Positions 1 through 7,682 of a stretch of DNA of 64,000 bases are shown here, one piece after another. Below the pieces are notes generated by a model. The model ran no database searches. It was not told the DNA's origin and saw only the letters and a program-made list of their open reading frames with translations. Position numbers and translations under genes: made by a program. Every line of letters starts with the position of its first letter. The stretch's first letter is position 1. The DNA is from Sedimentitalea todarodis (GTDB taxonomy: Bacteria; Pseudomonadota; Alphaproteobacteria; Rhodobacterales; Rhodobacteraceae). The stretch lies in contig NZ_JASMWN010000010.1 of assembly GCF_032595355.1 (NCBI RefSeq), positions 1 through 64,000 of the forward strand, read 5' to 3'.

Positions 1-342
1 GACCACGGCCAACACGAGGACGTTGACATCGGATTTGCCAATCTTCCAGTTGGTTCGATCAAGACACAGGTACCAACGATCAGGATTGCCGATCAGCGCC
101 ATGACGATGCCAACACTCCAATCTTCGGGCAAGATCACATGTTGGAAGAAACGTTGCAGACGGCGGTAGGTTGACGCAACTTTTGCGCGAGCGGGCCGCT
201 CTGCAGCAATATGGGTCAGGTTGACAGTGCGGGCGCTGATCATACCCAGTACGAGCAGGCAGAGCGTCTCAACACGTGACTTGCCCAACGGCACATGCGG
301 GGCTAACAGCTTCTGTAGATCGGCGAGAGCGAAACTGGTCAT
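1..342 (-). mobile_element. IS4-type transposase, N-terminal part (runs off left edge)
   Basis: The minus strand is open for 114 codons from an ATG at 342 to the window edge, with no stop. The start MTSFALADLQKLLAPHVPLG, a basic Arg-rich segment near residues 49-65 and LCLDRTNWKIG near residues 92-102 fit the N-terminal half of IS4-family DDE transposases; Asp95 would be the first catalytic acid. An AAGGAG-like ribosome site lies about 10 bases before the start. The other catalytic residues and the distal terminal repeat lie outside the window, so activity cannot be judged. I infer that this is one end of an insertion sequence whose 5' terminus lies somewhere between 343 and about 470. Confidence 0.75.
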
Positions 343-788
343 GGATGAACTCCTTGCAGGGAAAGAGTCCGTGTTCAGAATCGATCTCGTCGATCGGCGC
401 CAGCCCTAAAATCTGAAAATCCACCCTGTGTCGTGTAGTGTGTGGTCTGCTCATGTATCAGAGCTATCACACTGGATTCTCTGGATGAATCCCAAACCCG
501 ATTTGCGCGACAGAGCCCCGCGACCTATAGATTCGACCTTTGATCCTCGCTGCGGTCTGCAGGAATGGCAGTCCTTCCGCTGCACAGCGGCACCAGATTT
601 TCCGCTCGTGCGGCATTTCCGATGCTGCGAGCGCAAGCAGCGAAAAAACCCCGGGAACACTAGGGGCTTACAGCCGACCGTGGATGCATTGCAGCATCCG
701 CTGCACCGAATAGAGGTGCGAATGTCGAGACGGCCCAAAAACGGTCTTCGCGATAGTTTCGCTTCGATCAAGGGTATATATTCGAAAC
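343..788. other. Gene-poor stretch: IS 5' flank and unexplained DNA
   Basis: About 445 bases lie between the transposase start and the ArsR gene. The first 100 or so probably hold the IS promoter and terminal inverted repeat, but the other terminus is not available for comparison. Open frames exist on both strands (for example 451-771 minus), but they are Cys/Arg-rich, have no family signature and no good ribosome site. I see no RNA gene. It may be decayed flanking DNA. Confidence 0.4.
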
Positions 789-1130
789 CTATTCCGTCAG
801 TTTAGCCGCTTCGCCCAACTCCTGTACCAGAAATCGCTCGAAAGCCTCGAGATTCACCGGTTCGAACTGTCCGAACCCCTGCATCCACACCGACGCCCCG
901 CGCAGGGCGTCGGGCTCCAGCTTGCACCACTTCACGCGCCCGCGCTTTTCCTGGCTGATCAGCCCGGCACGGGTGAGGATGGTCAGATGCTTTGAAATCG
1001 CGGCAAGCGACATCTCGAACGGCGCGGCCACATCGGTCACGGCCATGTCGTCTTCGAGCAGCATGGACAGGATCGCCCGACGCGTCGGGTCGGCAAGGGC
1101 GGCAAAGACTGTATCCAGAGGGTCCGACAT
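789..1130 (-). CDS. ArsR-family winged-helix transcriptional regulator
   Basis: This is a 113-residue protein of normal size for a single-domain ArsR/SmtB regulator. The opening DTVFAALADPTRRAILSML and the recognition helix region MSLAAISKHLTILTRAGLI (about residues 40-58) are the classic ArsR winged-helix signature, followed by a wing (EKRGRVKWCKLEP). There is no CxCxxC metal site in the DNA-binding helix. It belongs to the subgroup that usually sits next to an SRPBCC/AHSA1 gene, but none is present here. It is divergent from napE with about 280 bases between, so it could act on that intergenic region; that is inference. Function is predicted as a DNA-binding repressor; its ligand is unknown. 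Confidence 0.85.
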   Translation of the reverse strand: MSDPLDTVFAALADPTRRAILSMLLEDDMAVTDVAAPFEMSLAAISKHLTILTRAGLISQEKRGRVKWCKLEPDALRGASVWMQGFGQFEPVNLEAFERFLVQELGEAAKLTE

Positions 1131-1274
1131 GCCCTTGTCTTACAAGGCTGCGTCCGATTGGAAAAGGCGATAGCAGCGGCGGGTGCCTGGAACACATTGG
1201 TTCTGGTGTTGAATTGCAGCACGCAGTGCGGACGCAGTGGTACCACCGATAGGCGGGATTCGACAGGACACGCA

Positions 1275-1288
1275 TTGCGCCCAATCAA
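1275..1288 (+). promoter_or_regulatory. Candidate FNR/FnrL-type box upstream of napE
   Basis: TTGCG-CCCA-ATCAA matches the FNR/FnrL consensus TTGAT-N4-ATCAA in 8 of 10 arm positions, with a perfect right arm. It lies about 124 bases before napE, inside the ArsR/nap intergenic region. FNR-type control of nap is known in several proteobacteria; here it is a prediction from one imperfect site. Confidence 0.35.
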
Positions 1289-1411
1289 TCCGGGCAACAA
1301 CCGAAGAGTTTGCCGCTGTTGACACTTCCGAAAATTCCGTGGATTTTTGAGGCGAGTCCTGTATCGTCTGGACAACAAATTTTTTTGCCGCCTGCCAAGG
1401 GAGATAACATC

Positions 1412-1570
1412 ATGCAAAGCGCTCCCGAACCTACGACCAAACGCGAAGAGCGGAACGTGTTCCTGTTTCTGGTCGTTGTTCTTGTACCGGCCCTGGCGGT
1501 TGCGCTCGTCGGTTCCTATGGGCTGGCCATCTGGATTTCGCAGATACTCCTCGGGCCGCCACACGGCTAG
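1412..1570 (+). CDS. napE: Periplasmic nitrate reductase small membrane subunit NapE
   Basis: This 52-residue protein has one membrane segment (about residues 15-45, VFLFLVVVLVPALAVALVGS and on) preceded by a charged KREER stretch, the usual form of NapE. The start is the ATG at 1412, preceded by an AGGGAG ribosome site about 9 bases upstream; an upstream in-frame start lacks one. It is the first gene of napEFDABC, 13 bases before napF. The biochemical role of NapE is not settled in any organism. The call rests on size, topology and position. Confidence 0.85.
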   Translation: MQSAPEPTTKREERNVFLFLVVVLVPALAVALVGSYGLAIWISQILLGPPHG

Positions 1571-1583
1571 GAAAAGCTGAACA

Positions 1584-2099
1584 ATGCCAGCCAATGCCAG
1601 CTCCTCACTGACGCGTCGCGATTTCCTGCGCAGTCGCGTATCGGCGCCCTTGCCGGAATTTCGGCCGCCGTGGAGCGACGAAGCGACCATACAAACAGCC
1701 TGTACAGGGTGCGGTGACTGCATCGCCGCGTGCCCCGAGAACATTCTGGAACTGGATGGCAACAGGCGCGTTCGCGTAGCCCTGCGCGGCGGCGATTGCA
1801 CGTTCTGCCGTGCTTGTGCCGAGACCTGCGCCGAGCCTGTCTTTGACCTGAATCAAAGTCCTCCATGGCCGGTCGTGGCAGAGATTTCGGGTAATTGCCT
1901 GATGGTGGCCGGGATCTCGTGCCAGTTGTGTACAGACATCTGTGAGCCGCGTGCCTTGCGTCTGGACCTTGGGGTGCGCCCGGTCGGGGCGATCCGGTTG
2001 GATGCGACGGCCTGTACCGGGTGCGGAGCTTGCCTGAGCCTATGTCCGAACGATGCGATCACACTGTCCGACCCCAGAATGAAAGCCCCAGTTACATGA
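1584..2099 (+). CDS. napF: Ferredoxin-type protein NapF
   Basis: This is a 171-residue iron-sulfur protein. Cys clusters of the CxxCxxCxxxCP type are visible at CTGCGDCIAACPE (about residues 37-49) and CTGCGACLSLCPN near the C terminus, with further Cys-rich segments CTFCRACAETCAE and CQLCTDICEP between them, giving up to four [4Fe-4S] centres. NapF is thought to act on the cytoplasmic side in assembly or loading of NapA. The N terminus contains TRRDFLRSR, which resembles a twin-arginine motif but lacks a clear hydrophobic core, as in other NapF proteins. Its stop overlaps the napD start (ATGA), so translation is probably coupled. Confidence 0.93.
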   Translation: MPANASSSLTRRDFLRSRVSAPLPEFRPPWSDEATIQTACTGCGDCIAACPENILELDGNRRVRVALRGGDCTFCRACAETCAEPVFDLNQSPPWPVVAEISGNCLMVAGISCQLCTDICEPRALRLDLGVRPVGAIRLDATACTGCGACLSLCPNDAITLSDPRMKAPVT

Positions 2100-2386
2100 C
2101 CCAACCCTTGCATATCTCGAGCCTGCTTGTGCGCAGCCATCCCGACCGGATGCATGGGATCGCTGATCATATTGCCCGGATGCCGCATGCGGAAGTGTCG
2201 ATGACGGACCCGATCGGCAAGATCGTGGTGGTGTTGGAAACCGACAGCGATCAGGCCATCGCCGATGGTCTGACACAGATTCAGTTGCTCGACGGTGTCG
2301 CCAGCGCGGCACTTGTTTTTCACCAGATTTGCGAAGGCGGCGAATTGCTCGCCGATGCCTCGCAAGCCCAAGGAGCCCAGCAATGA
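2096..2386 (+). CDS. napD: NapA maturation chaperone NapD
   Basis: This is a 96-residue protein starting at the ATG that overlaps the napF stop. It begins MTQPLHISSLLVRSHPDRM and keeps the small ferredoxin-like NapD fold pattern, with GKIVVVLETDSDQAIADGL in the middle and DGVASAALVFHQIC near the end. NapD binds the twin-arginine signal of NapA and delays export until the molybdenum cofactor is inserted. The stop overlaps the napA ATG by four bases. Family and position agree. Confidence 0.92.
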   Translation: MTQPLHISSLLVRSHPDRMHGIADHIARMPHAEVSMTDPIGKIVVVLETDSDQAIADGLTQIQLLDGVASAALVFHQICEGGELLADASQAQGAQQ

Positions 2387-4881
2387 CCGGAATGACCCGA
2401 CGCGAAGTGATCAAGGCCCAGGCTGTGGCCGCCGCTGCCCTTGCCGCCGGCCTGCCGATCCCCGCTGCGGCGCAAAACCTCGTGACCGAAGCCGAACTGA
2501 CCGATCTGAAATGGTCAAAGGCACCCTGCCGCTTTTGCGGGACCGGTTGTTCGATCATGGTCGCCACCAAGGCGGGCCGTGTTGTTGCCACCCACGGCGA
2601 TACCCAGGCCGAGGTCAATCGCGGGCTGAATTGTGTCAAAGGCTATTTCCTGTCCAAGATCATGTACGGAAGCGACCGGCTGACCCAGCCGCTGCTGCGC
2701 AAACGCGACGGCGTGTACCACAAGGACGGAGACTTTGAGCCGGTCAGCTGGGACGAAGCCTTTGATATCATGGCCGAGAAATGGAAAAAGACGCTGGCCG
2801 AGAAAGGCCCCGAGGCCATCGGGATGTTCGGATCCGGACAGTGGACGGTTTGGGAGGGCTATGCCGCCTCCAAGCTGATGAAGGCCGGTTTTCGCTCCAA
2901 CAACATCGACCCCAATGCCCGCCATTGCATGGCCTCTGCCGTGGGCGGGTTCATGCGGACCTTTGGCATCGACGAGCCGATGGGCTGCTACGATGACTTT
3001 GAACACGCCGACGCGTTCGTGCTCTGGGGTTCGAACATGGCCGAGATGCACCCGATCCTGTGGACCCGCATTTCAGACCGGCGTTTCAGCCATCCGCATG
3101 TCAAAGTGGCGGTCCTGTCGACCTTTACCCACCGCAGCTTTGACCTGGCTGATATCCCGATGATCTTTACGCCGCAAACCGATCTGGTGATCCTGAACTA
3201 TATCGCCAACTACATCATTCAGAATGACGCGGTGCACCAAGACTTCGTGCGCGATCATGTCAACTTCAAGCGCGGTGTTACCGATATCGGTTACGGACTG
3301 CGCCCGGATAACCCGCTTGAGGTGAATGCCGCCAATGCGGGCAATGCCAATGAGTCCGAGCCGATGAGCTTTGAAGAATATGCCGAGTTCGTGTCCGATT
3401 ACACGCTGGAAAAGGCCGTCGAGATGTCGGGCGTGCCCGCCTCGCGGTTGGAAGAACTGGCCAAGCTCTATGCCGACCCGGACACCAAGGTGATGTCGCT
3501 CTGGACCATGGGGTTCAACCAGCACACCCGCGGGGTCTGGGCCAACAACCTAGTGTACAATATTCACCTGCTGACTGGAAAAATCTCAACTCCCGGCAAC
3601 TCGCCGTTCTCGCTGACGGGCCAGCCTTCGGCCTGTGGCACCGCGCGCGAGGTCGGTACGTTCTCGCATCGCTTGCCTGCCGATCTGGTGGTCACCAACC
3701 CGGATCACCGCGCCTTTGCCGAAAAAATCTGGAACCTGCCCGAAGGTACCGTGCCCGGATGGCTGGGCAGTCATGCGGTGAAGCAGAACCGTGACCTGAA
3801 AGATGGCAAGATCAACTGTTATTGGGTGCAGGTGAACAACAACATGCAGGCCGCCCCCAACATGATGAACGAGGGGCTCCCGGGGTATCGTAATCCCGAG
3901 AATTTCATCGTTGTTTCCGACGCTTACCCGACTGTCACCGCCGAGGCCGCCGACTTGATCCTGCCGGCCGCCATGTGGGTCGAAAAGGAAGGCGCCTATG
4001 GCAACGCCGAGCGGCGCACGCAATTCTGGCACCAGCTAGTGGATGCACCGGGCGAGTCACGATCCGACCTTTGGCAACTGGTCGAGTTTTCCAAACGCTT
4101 TACCACGGACGAGGTTTGGCCCGCCGAGCTTCTTGATGCCAGCCCCGAATTCAAGGGCAAGACACTGTTCGATGTGCTGTTCGCCAACGGCAAGGTCGAC
4201 CAGTTCGGGCTTGATGAGGTCAGTGACGAATACGCCAATCCCGAGGCGCAGGATTTCGGATTTTACCTGCAAAAGGGTCTGTTTGAGGAATATGCCGAAT
4301 TCGGGCGTGGTCACGGTCACGACCTGGCCCCGTTCGAGACCTATCACGAGGTACGCGGTCTGCGATGGCCCGTGGTCGATGGCAAGGAGACTCGCTGGCG
4401 TTTCAACGGTGAATACGACCCATATGTGCGCGACGGGAAAAGGATCGATTTCTACGGAAAGAAGGATGGGCGCGCCAATATCTTTGCATTGCCATTCGAG
4501 CCCGCCGCCGAAAGCCCCGACGCTGAATACCCGATGTGGTTGTCAACGGGACGGGTGCTGGAGCATTGGCATTCAGGATCGATGACGCAACGTGTACCCG
4601 AACTGTATCGCGCGGTTCCCGACGCGCTTTGCTATATGCATCCCGATGATGCTTTGGAGATGAATCTCAGGCGCGGCTCCGAGGTTAAGGTAATCTCGCG
4701 ACGTGGCGAAATGCGAACGCGGGTCGAGACACGGGGGCGCAACAAACCGCCGCGCGGCCTGGTCTTTGTTCCCTGGTTCGATGCGCGCAGGCTGATCAAC
4801 AAGCTTACCCTGGATGCGACCGACCCGATCTCCAAACAGACCGATTTCAAAAAATGCGCCGTGCGCATCGAAGCCGTGTGA
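2383..4881 (+). CDS. napA: Periplasmic nitrate reductase catalytic subunit NapA
   Basis: This is an 832-residue molybdopterin oxidoreductase, the usual NapA length. It starts with a twin-arginine signal (TRREVIKAQAVAAAALAAG) ending near AAAQN. A [4Fe-4S] site follows at CRFCGTGCSIMV with the fourth Cys in GLNCVKG. RHCMASAV supplies Cys182 as the expected molybdenum ligand. The C-terminal dinucleotide-binding domain includes LSTGRVLEHWHSGSMTQR. It reduces nitrate to nitrite in the periplasm, taking electrons from NapB. Start 2383 overlaps napD; an ATG at 2392 would also keep the signal. Roles usually proposed are redox balancing or aerobic/anaerobic nitrate respiration. Confidence 0.97.
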   Translation: MTGMTRREVIKAQAVAAAALAAGLPIPAAAQNLVTEAELTDLKWSKAPCRFCGTGCSIMVATKAGRVVATHGDTQAEVNRGLNCVKGYFLSKIMYGSDRLTQPLLRKRDGVYHKDGDFEPVSWDEAFDIMAEKWKKTLAEKGPEAIGMFGSGQWTVWEGYAASKLMKAGFRSNNIDPNARHCMASAVGGFMRTFGIDEPMGCYDDFEHADAFVLWGSNMAEMHPILWTRISDRRFSHPHVKVAVLSTFTHRSFDLADIPMIFTPQTDLVILNYIANYIIQNDAVHQDFVRDHVNFKRGVTDIGYGLRPDNPLEVNAANAGNANESEPMSFEEYAEFVSDYTLEKAVEMSGVPASRLEELAKLYADPDTKVMSLWTMGFNQHTRGVWANNLVYNIHLLTGKISTPGNSPFSLTGQPSACGTAREVGTFSHRLPADLVVTNPDHRAFAEKIWNLPEGTVPGWLGSHAVKQNRDLKDGKINCYWVQVNNNMQAAPNMMNEGLPGYRNPENFIVVSDAYPTVTAEAADLILPAAMWVEKEGAYGNAERRTQFWHQLVDAPGESRSDLWQLVEFSKRFTTDEVWPAELLDASPEFKGKTLFDVLFANGKVDQFGLDEVSDEYANPEAQDFGFYLQKGLFEEYAEFGRGHGHDLAPFETYHEVRGLRWPVVDGKETRWRFNGEYDPYVRDGKRIDFYGKKDGRANIFALPFEPAAESPDAEYPMWLSTGRVLEHWHSGSMTQRVPELYRAVPDALCYMHPDDALEMNLRRGSEVKVISRRGEMRTRVETRGRNKPPRGLVFVPWFDARRLINKLTLDATDPISKQTDFKKCAVRIEAV

Positions 4882-4889
4882 GGTGTGAT

Positions 4890-5360
4890 ATGAAACGTCT
4901 GCAATTCCTTCCACTGCTTGCCGTTCTGTTCGTTGGCAGCATCGCCCTGGCGGAAAATCAGGTCGCGACGCTGCGTCCGGACATACCTTTGGATCAGGAT
5001 GGTGCGGCCACGCAAATACCCGGCGTGGTCAACACCGACATCCGGCAAGTGCGCAACTATCCCGACCAGCCCCCGTTGATCCCGCATCAGATCGACAATT
5101 ACCAGATCGACGTGAATGCCAACAAATGCCTGACCTGCCACAGCCGCACGGCCGTCGAAATCAGCCAGGCACCGATGGTCTCGGTAACACATTTCATGAA
5201 CCGCGACGGTCAGACACTCGCCGCTGTCACCCCGCGCCGTTACTTCTGTACCCAATGCCATGTCGTGCAGCATGATGCGCGCCCGCTGGTGGAAAATTCG
5301 TTTGCGGATGTCGACAGTGTCCTTGACTATGTGAAGTCACAGCAGGACGAGGCAAACTGA
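4890..5360 (+). CDS. napB: Diheme cytochrome c subunit NapB
   Basis: This 156-residue precursor has a cleavable signal peptide (MKRLQFLPLLAVLFVGSIALA). Two heme-binding motifs, CLTCH and CTQCH, lie about 40 residues apart, with distal His candidates in HQIDNY and VTHFMNRDG, the NapB pattern. NapB passes electrons from NapC to NapA in the periplasm. The start at 4890 is 8 bases after the napA stop and gives a proper signal peptide; the longer frame beginning inside napA does not. It overlaps napC by one base (TGATG). Confidence 0.95.
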   Translation: MKRLQFLPLLAVLFVGSIALAENQVATLRPDIPLDQDGAATQIPGVVNTDIRQVRNYPDQPPLIPHQIDNYQIDVNANKCLTCHSRTAVEISQAPMVSVTHFMNRDGQTLAAVTPRRYFCTQCHVVQHDARPLVENSFADVDSVLDYVKSQQDEAN

Positions 5361-6022
5361 TGTGGCGCTTTGTCAAACGGGTCTGGTGGATTGCCCGTCG
5401 CCCCAGCACCTTCTTTTCACTGGGCTTTCTGACCATCGGTGGTTTTATCATGGGGATCGTTTTCTGGGGCGGGTTCAACACCGCGCTGGAAATCACCAAC
5501 ACGGAAACCTTCTGCACCAGTTGCCATGAAATGCGGGACAACGTGTTTCAGGAACTGAAGCCGACCATCCACTATTCAAACCGGTCAGGGGTGCGCGCCT
5601 CGTGTCCGGATTGCCACGTGCCGCATGAATGGACGCATAAGATTGCCCGCAAAATGCAGGCCAGCAAGGAAGTCTGGGGCAAGATTTTCGGCACAATCAA
5701 CACCCGTGAAAAGTTCCTCGAGAAACGTCTCGATCTGGCGCGCCACGAATGGGCGCGACTGGAGGCGAACGACTCGCTGGAATGCCGCAACTGCCATTCC
5801 GCGATTTCGATGGATATCACCCGTCAGAGCAAGCGCGCCGCCGAGGCGCACGAGCGGTTTCTCTTCACCGGGGAAAAGACCTGCATCGATTGCCACAAGG
5901 GCATTGCGCATCACCTGCCTGACATGGGCGAAGCCGAGCAGGACCATGCCAGCCTGTTGCCGGGGTTGGATGCGACCGCGACATCCGAGATTGAAACCTA
6001 CCTTGGGTCCGGGACTCGCTGA
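5360..6022 (+). CDS. napC: Membrane-anchored tetraheme cytochrome c NapC
   Basis: This is a 220-residue protein of the NapC/NirT family. One N-terminal membrane anchor (about residues 18-40, FFSLGFLTIGGFIMGIVFW) is followed by a periplasmic domain with four heme motifs: CTSCH, CPDCH, CRNCH and CIDCH. It takes electrons from quinol in the membrane and delivers them to NapB. No napGH genes are present, so NapC is the only visible quinol route. It is the last gene of the operon and is followed by a strong hairpin. Confidence 0.95.
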   Translation: MWRFVKRVWWIARRPSTFFSLGFLTIGGFIMGIVFWGGFNTALEITNTETFCTSCHEMRDNVFQELKPTIHYSNRSGVRASCPDCHVPHEWTHKIARKMQASKEVWGKIFGTINTREKFLEKRLDLARHEWARLEANDSLECRNCHSAISMDITRQSKRAAEAHERFLFTGEKTCIDCHKGIAHHLPDMGEAEQDHASLLPGLDATATSEIETYLGSGTR

Positions 6023-6053
6023 CAGAGTGAACGGAGCCAAACCGGCGAATGGC

Positions 6054-6086
6054 AGCCCTCCGCCGTGTTATGCGGGGCGGAGGGCT
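6054..6086. terminator. Hairpin between convergent napC and dadA-like gene
   Basis: AGCCCTCCGCC (6054-6064) pairs perfectly with GGCGGAGGGCT (6076-6086) across an 11-base loop. It lies between two convergent genes (stops at 6022 and 6102), so it can serve both strands. No long T-run follows on either side. Confidence 0.7.
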
Positions 6087-6101
6087 GTGCATTCCGGATG
6101 A

Positions 6102-7361
6102 TCAGGCTGCGAGCGCCGGTTGCAGGCGCGGCAGGGCAGCCCCGGTTGATCCATGCGCTTCTGCGACCGTTGCGGCCACGATGCGGGCGGTTGCGGCAGA
6201 CAGCGTCCAGCCAAGGTGACCATGCCCGGTGTTGTAGAATACACCCGGTGCCTGCCCGGCGCCGACGCGGGGTAGCATTGATGGCATCATCGGTCGCAGG
6301 CCCGCCCAGGGCGTGACATTTTCGGTCGAAATACCGGGGAAGTGACGCTCGCACCATTCGGTCAGCGGCCGGATTCGATCGGCTCGAATGTCACGATTGT
6401 CGCCATTGAACTCGGCGGTTCCGGCAATGCGGAAACGGTTGGCACCAAAACGGCTGGCCACGATCTTGGAACGATCATCCAGCAAACTGATCCAGGGCGC
6501 GGCGGCCTGGCTTTCGGCGTCGTCAAGGTTCACCGTGACTGAATACCCCTTGACCGGGTAGATGTTGACGCGATCTCCGAGCTGACGGGCAAAGCCACGG
6601 CTCTTGATCCCGGCGCTGACGACAACCGCATCAAAAACCTCGTCGCGGCCTGCTTCGGTCACGCGCACGGTGCCGTTCTCTGCCGACAGGTCTTCGACCT
6701 GCGCTCCATAGCGCAGCGTGGCGCCGCGACGGGCACAGGCGCGGGACAGGCCGATGGTGAATTTGTGGATGTCACCGGAACTGTCGCTATCGGTCAGGAA
6801 ACCGCCGACAAAGTTGCCGTGCAACGCCGGTTCGATATCGCGGATTTCATCGGGGGCGAGCTCGCGGCGCACGAGGCCACCTTCGGCCAGCAATGCGTTG
6901 ACCTTGCGGGCATGTGCCATGTCGGTTGCGCGATCATAGAAATGCAGGATGCCCCGGCGCTCGAGATCAAAATCGATGCCTTCGCGGTCGGCCATTTCAA
7001 ACAGCACGGCGCGCGCAGCAATGGCCAGCCGGACAGTTTCAACGGTGTTCTGCTTGTACCGCGGGATATTTGACAGGAACTCTGCCATCCAGCGCATCTT
7101 GTGCAGGGTGGGGGCGGGGTTTACCAGCAATGGCGCATCGGCCTGCAGCATCCATTTGAGGCCCTTCAGAACGATGCCCCACTGGGTCCAGACCTCGGCA
7201 TTGGAGGCGGAGAGCTGGCCTCCATTGGCAAAGCTGGTTTCCATCGCCGCATAGCGGTGGCGGTCAAAAACAGTCACGTCAAAACCGCGATCCAGCAGTT
7301 CATAGGCGGTGGTCAGGCCGGTCACACCGGCACCGATAACGGCAACTTTGGTCATGGACAT
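6102..7361 (-). CDS. DadA-like FAD-dependent D-amino acid (or glycine) dehydrogenase
   Basis: This is a 419-residue flavoprotein of the DAO superfamily. The N terminus VAVIGAGVTGLTTAYELL is the FAD-binding GxGxxG fold, followed by the family segments ETSFANGGQLSASNAEVW and, near the C terminus, GLRPMMPSMLPRVG and GHGHLGWTLS. These are typical of DadA, which oxidatively deaminates small amino acids on the inner membrane face. An AAGGAG ribosome site precedes the start. The tandem glycine riboswitch upstream suggests that glycine is the substrate or a product in its pathway; that is inference. It is monocistronic: bat genes start after a gap and napC converges. Confidence 0.88.
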   Translation of the reverse strand: MSMTKVAVIGAGVTGLTTAYELLDRGFDVTVFDRHRYAAMETSFANGGQLSASNAEVWTQWGIVLKGLKWMLQADAPLLVNPAPTLHKMRWMAEFLSNIPRYKQNTVETVRLAIAARAVLFEMADREGIDFDLERRGILHFYDRATDMAHARKVNALLAEGGLVRRELAPDEIRDIEPALHGNFVGGFLTDSDSSGDIHKFTIGLSRACARRGATLRYGAQVEDLSAENGTVRVTEAGRDEVFDAVVVSAGIKSRGFARQLGDRVNIYPVKGYSVTVNLDDAESQAAAPWISLLDDRSKIVASRFGANRFRIAGTAEFNGDNRDIRADRIRPLTEWCERHFPGISTENVTPWAGLRPMMPSMLPRVGAGQAPGVFYNTGHGHLGWTLSAATARIVAATVAEAHGSTGAALPRLQPALAA

Positions 7362-7393
7362 GCTCCTTGCACGTGCGGCATATGCCGCGTGCC

Positions 7394-7560
7394 CCCTCCG
7401 TGCATGGAACCTGAGAGCTTCACCCGAATTATGGGCTTTCTCCTACGGTGGGCCTTGCGAGCCGCTTTCCGGAGTGTTTCAGCCATACCGGTCCTTGGAC
7501 CTGAGAGTTTCCGGGGCGGTTGCTCCTTCGGCGGCGGTGTAACCCGCCTTCTCCCGGCAT
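7394..7560 (-). ncRNA. Tandem glycine riboswitch
   Basis: Read on the minus strand, two aptamer-like units follow each other. The first has GGGAGA, then CCGAAGGAGCAA and AACTCTCAGGT; the second has TAGGAGAAA and GCTCTCAGGT. These are the conserved core elements of the glycine aptamer, and two copies separated by a short linker are the cooperative tandem form. It lies about 35 bases before the dadA-like start. The end points are approximate, and I could not assign an expression platform, so whether glycine turns the gene on or off is open. Confidence 0.85.
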
Positions 7561-7682
7561 AGCCTTCACTATGAAGCGGCGTCTAGGGCATCGGATTGAT
7601 TCGCGCAACTGATTTGAGTGGGGACTTCAAAGCTGTTCGCAGATGCCATCGGTTCGTTTCAAGATGCAAGGCCCGGCGCGGA

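Noticed and set aside
451..771. Minus-strand 106-codon open frame next to the IS fragment
   Set aside because: Cys/Arg-rich, no ribosome site, no family signature; most likely non-coding.
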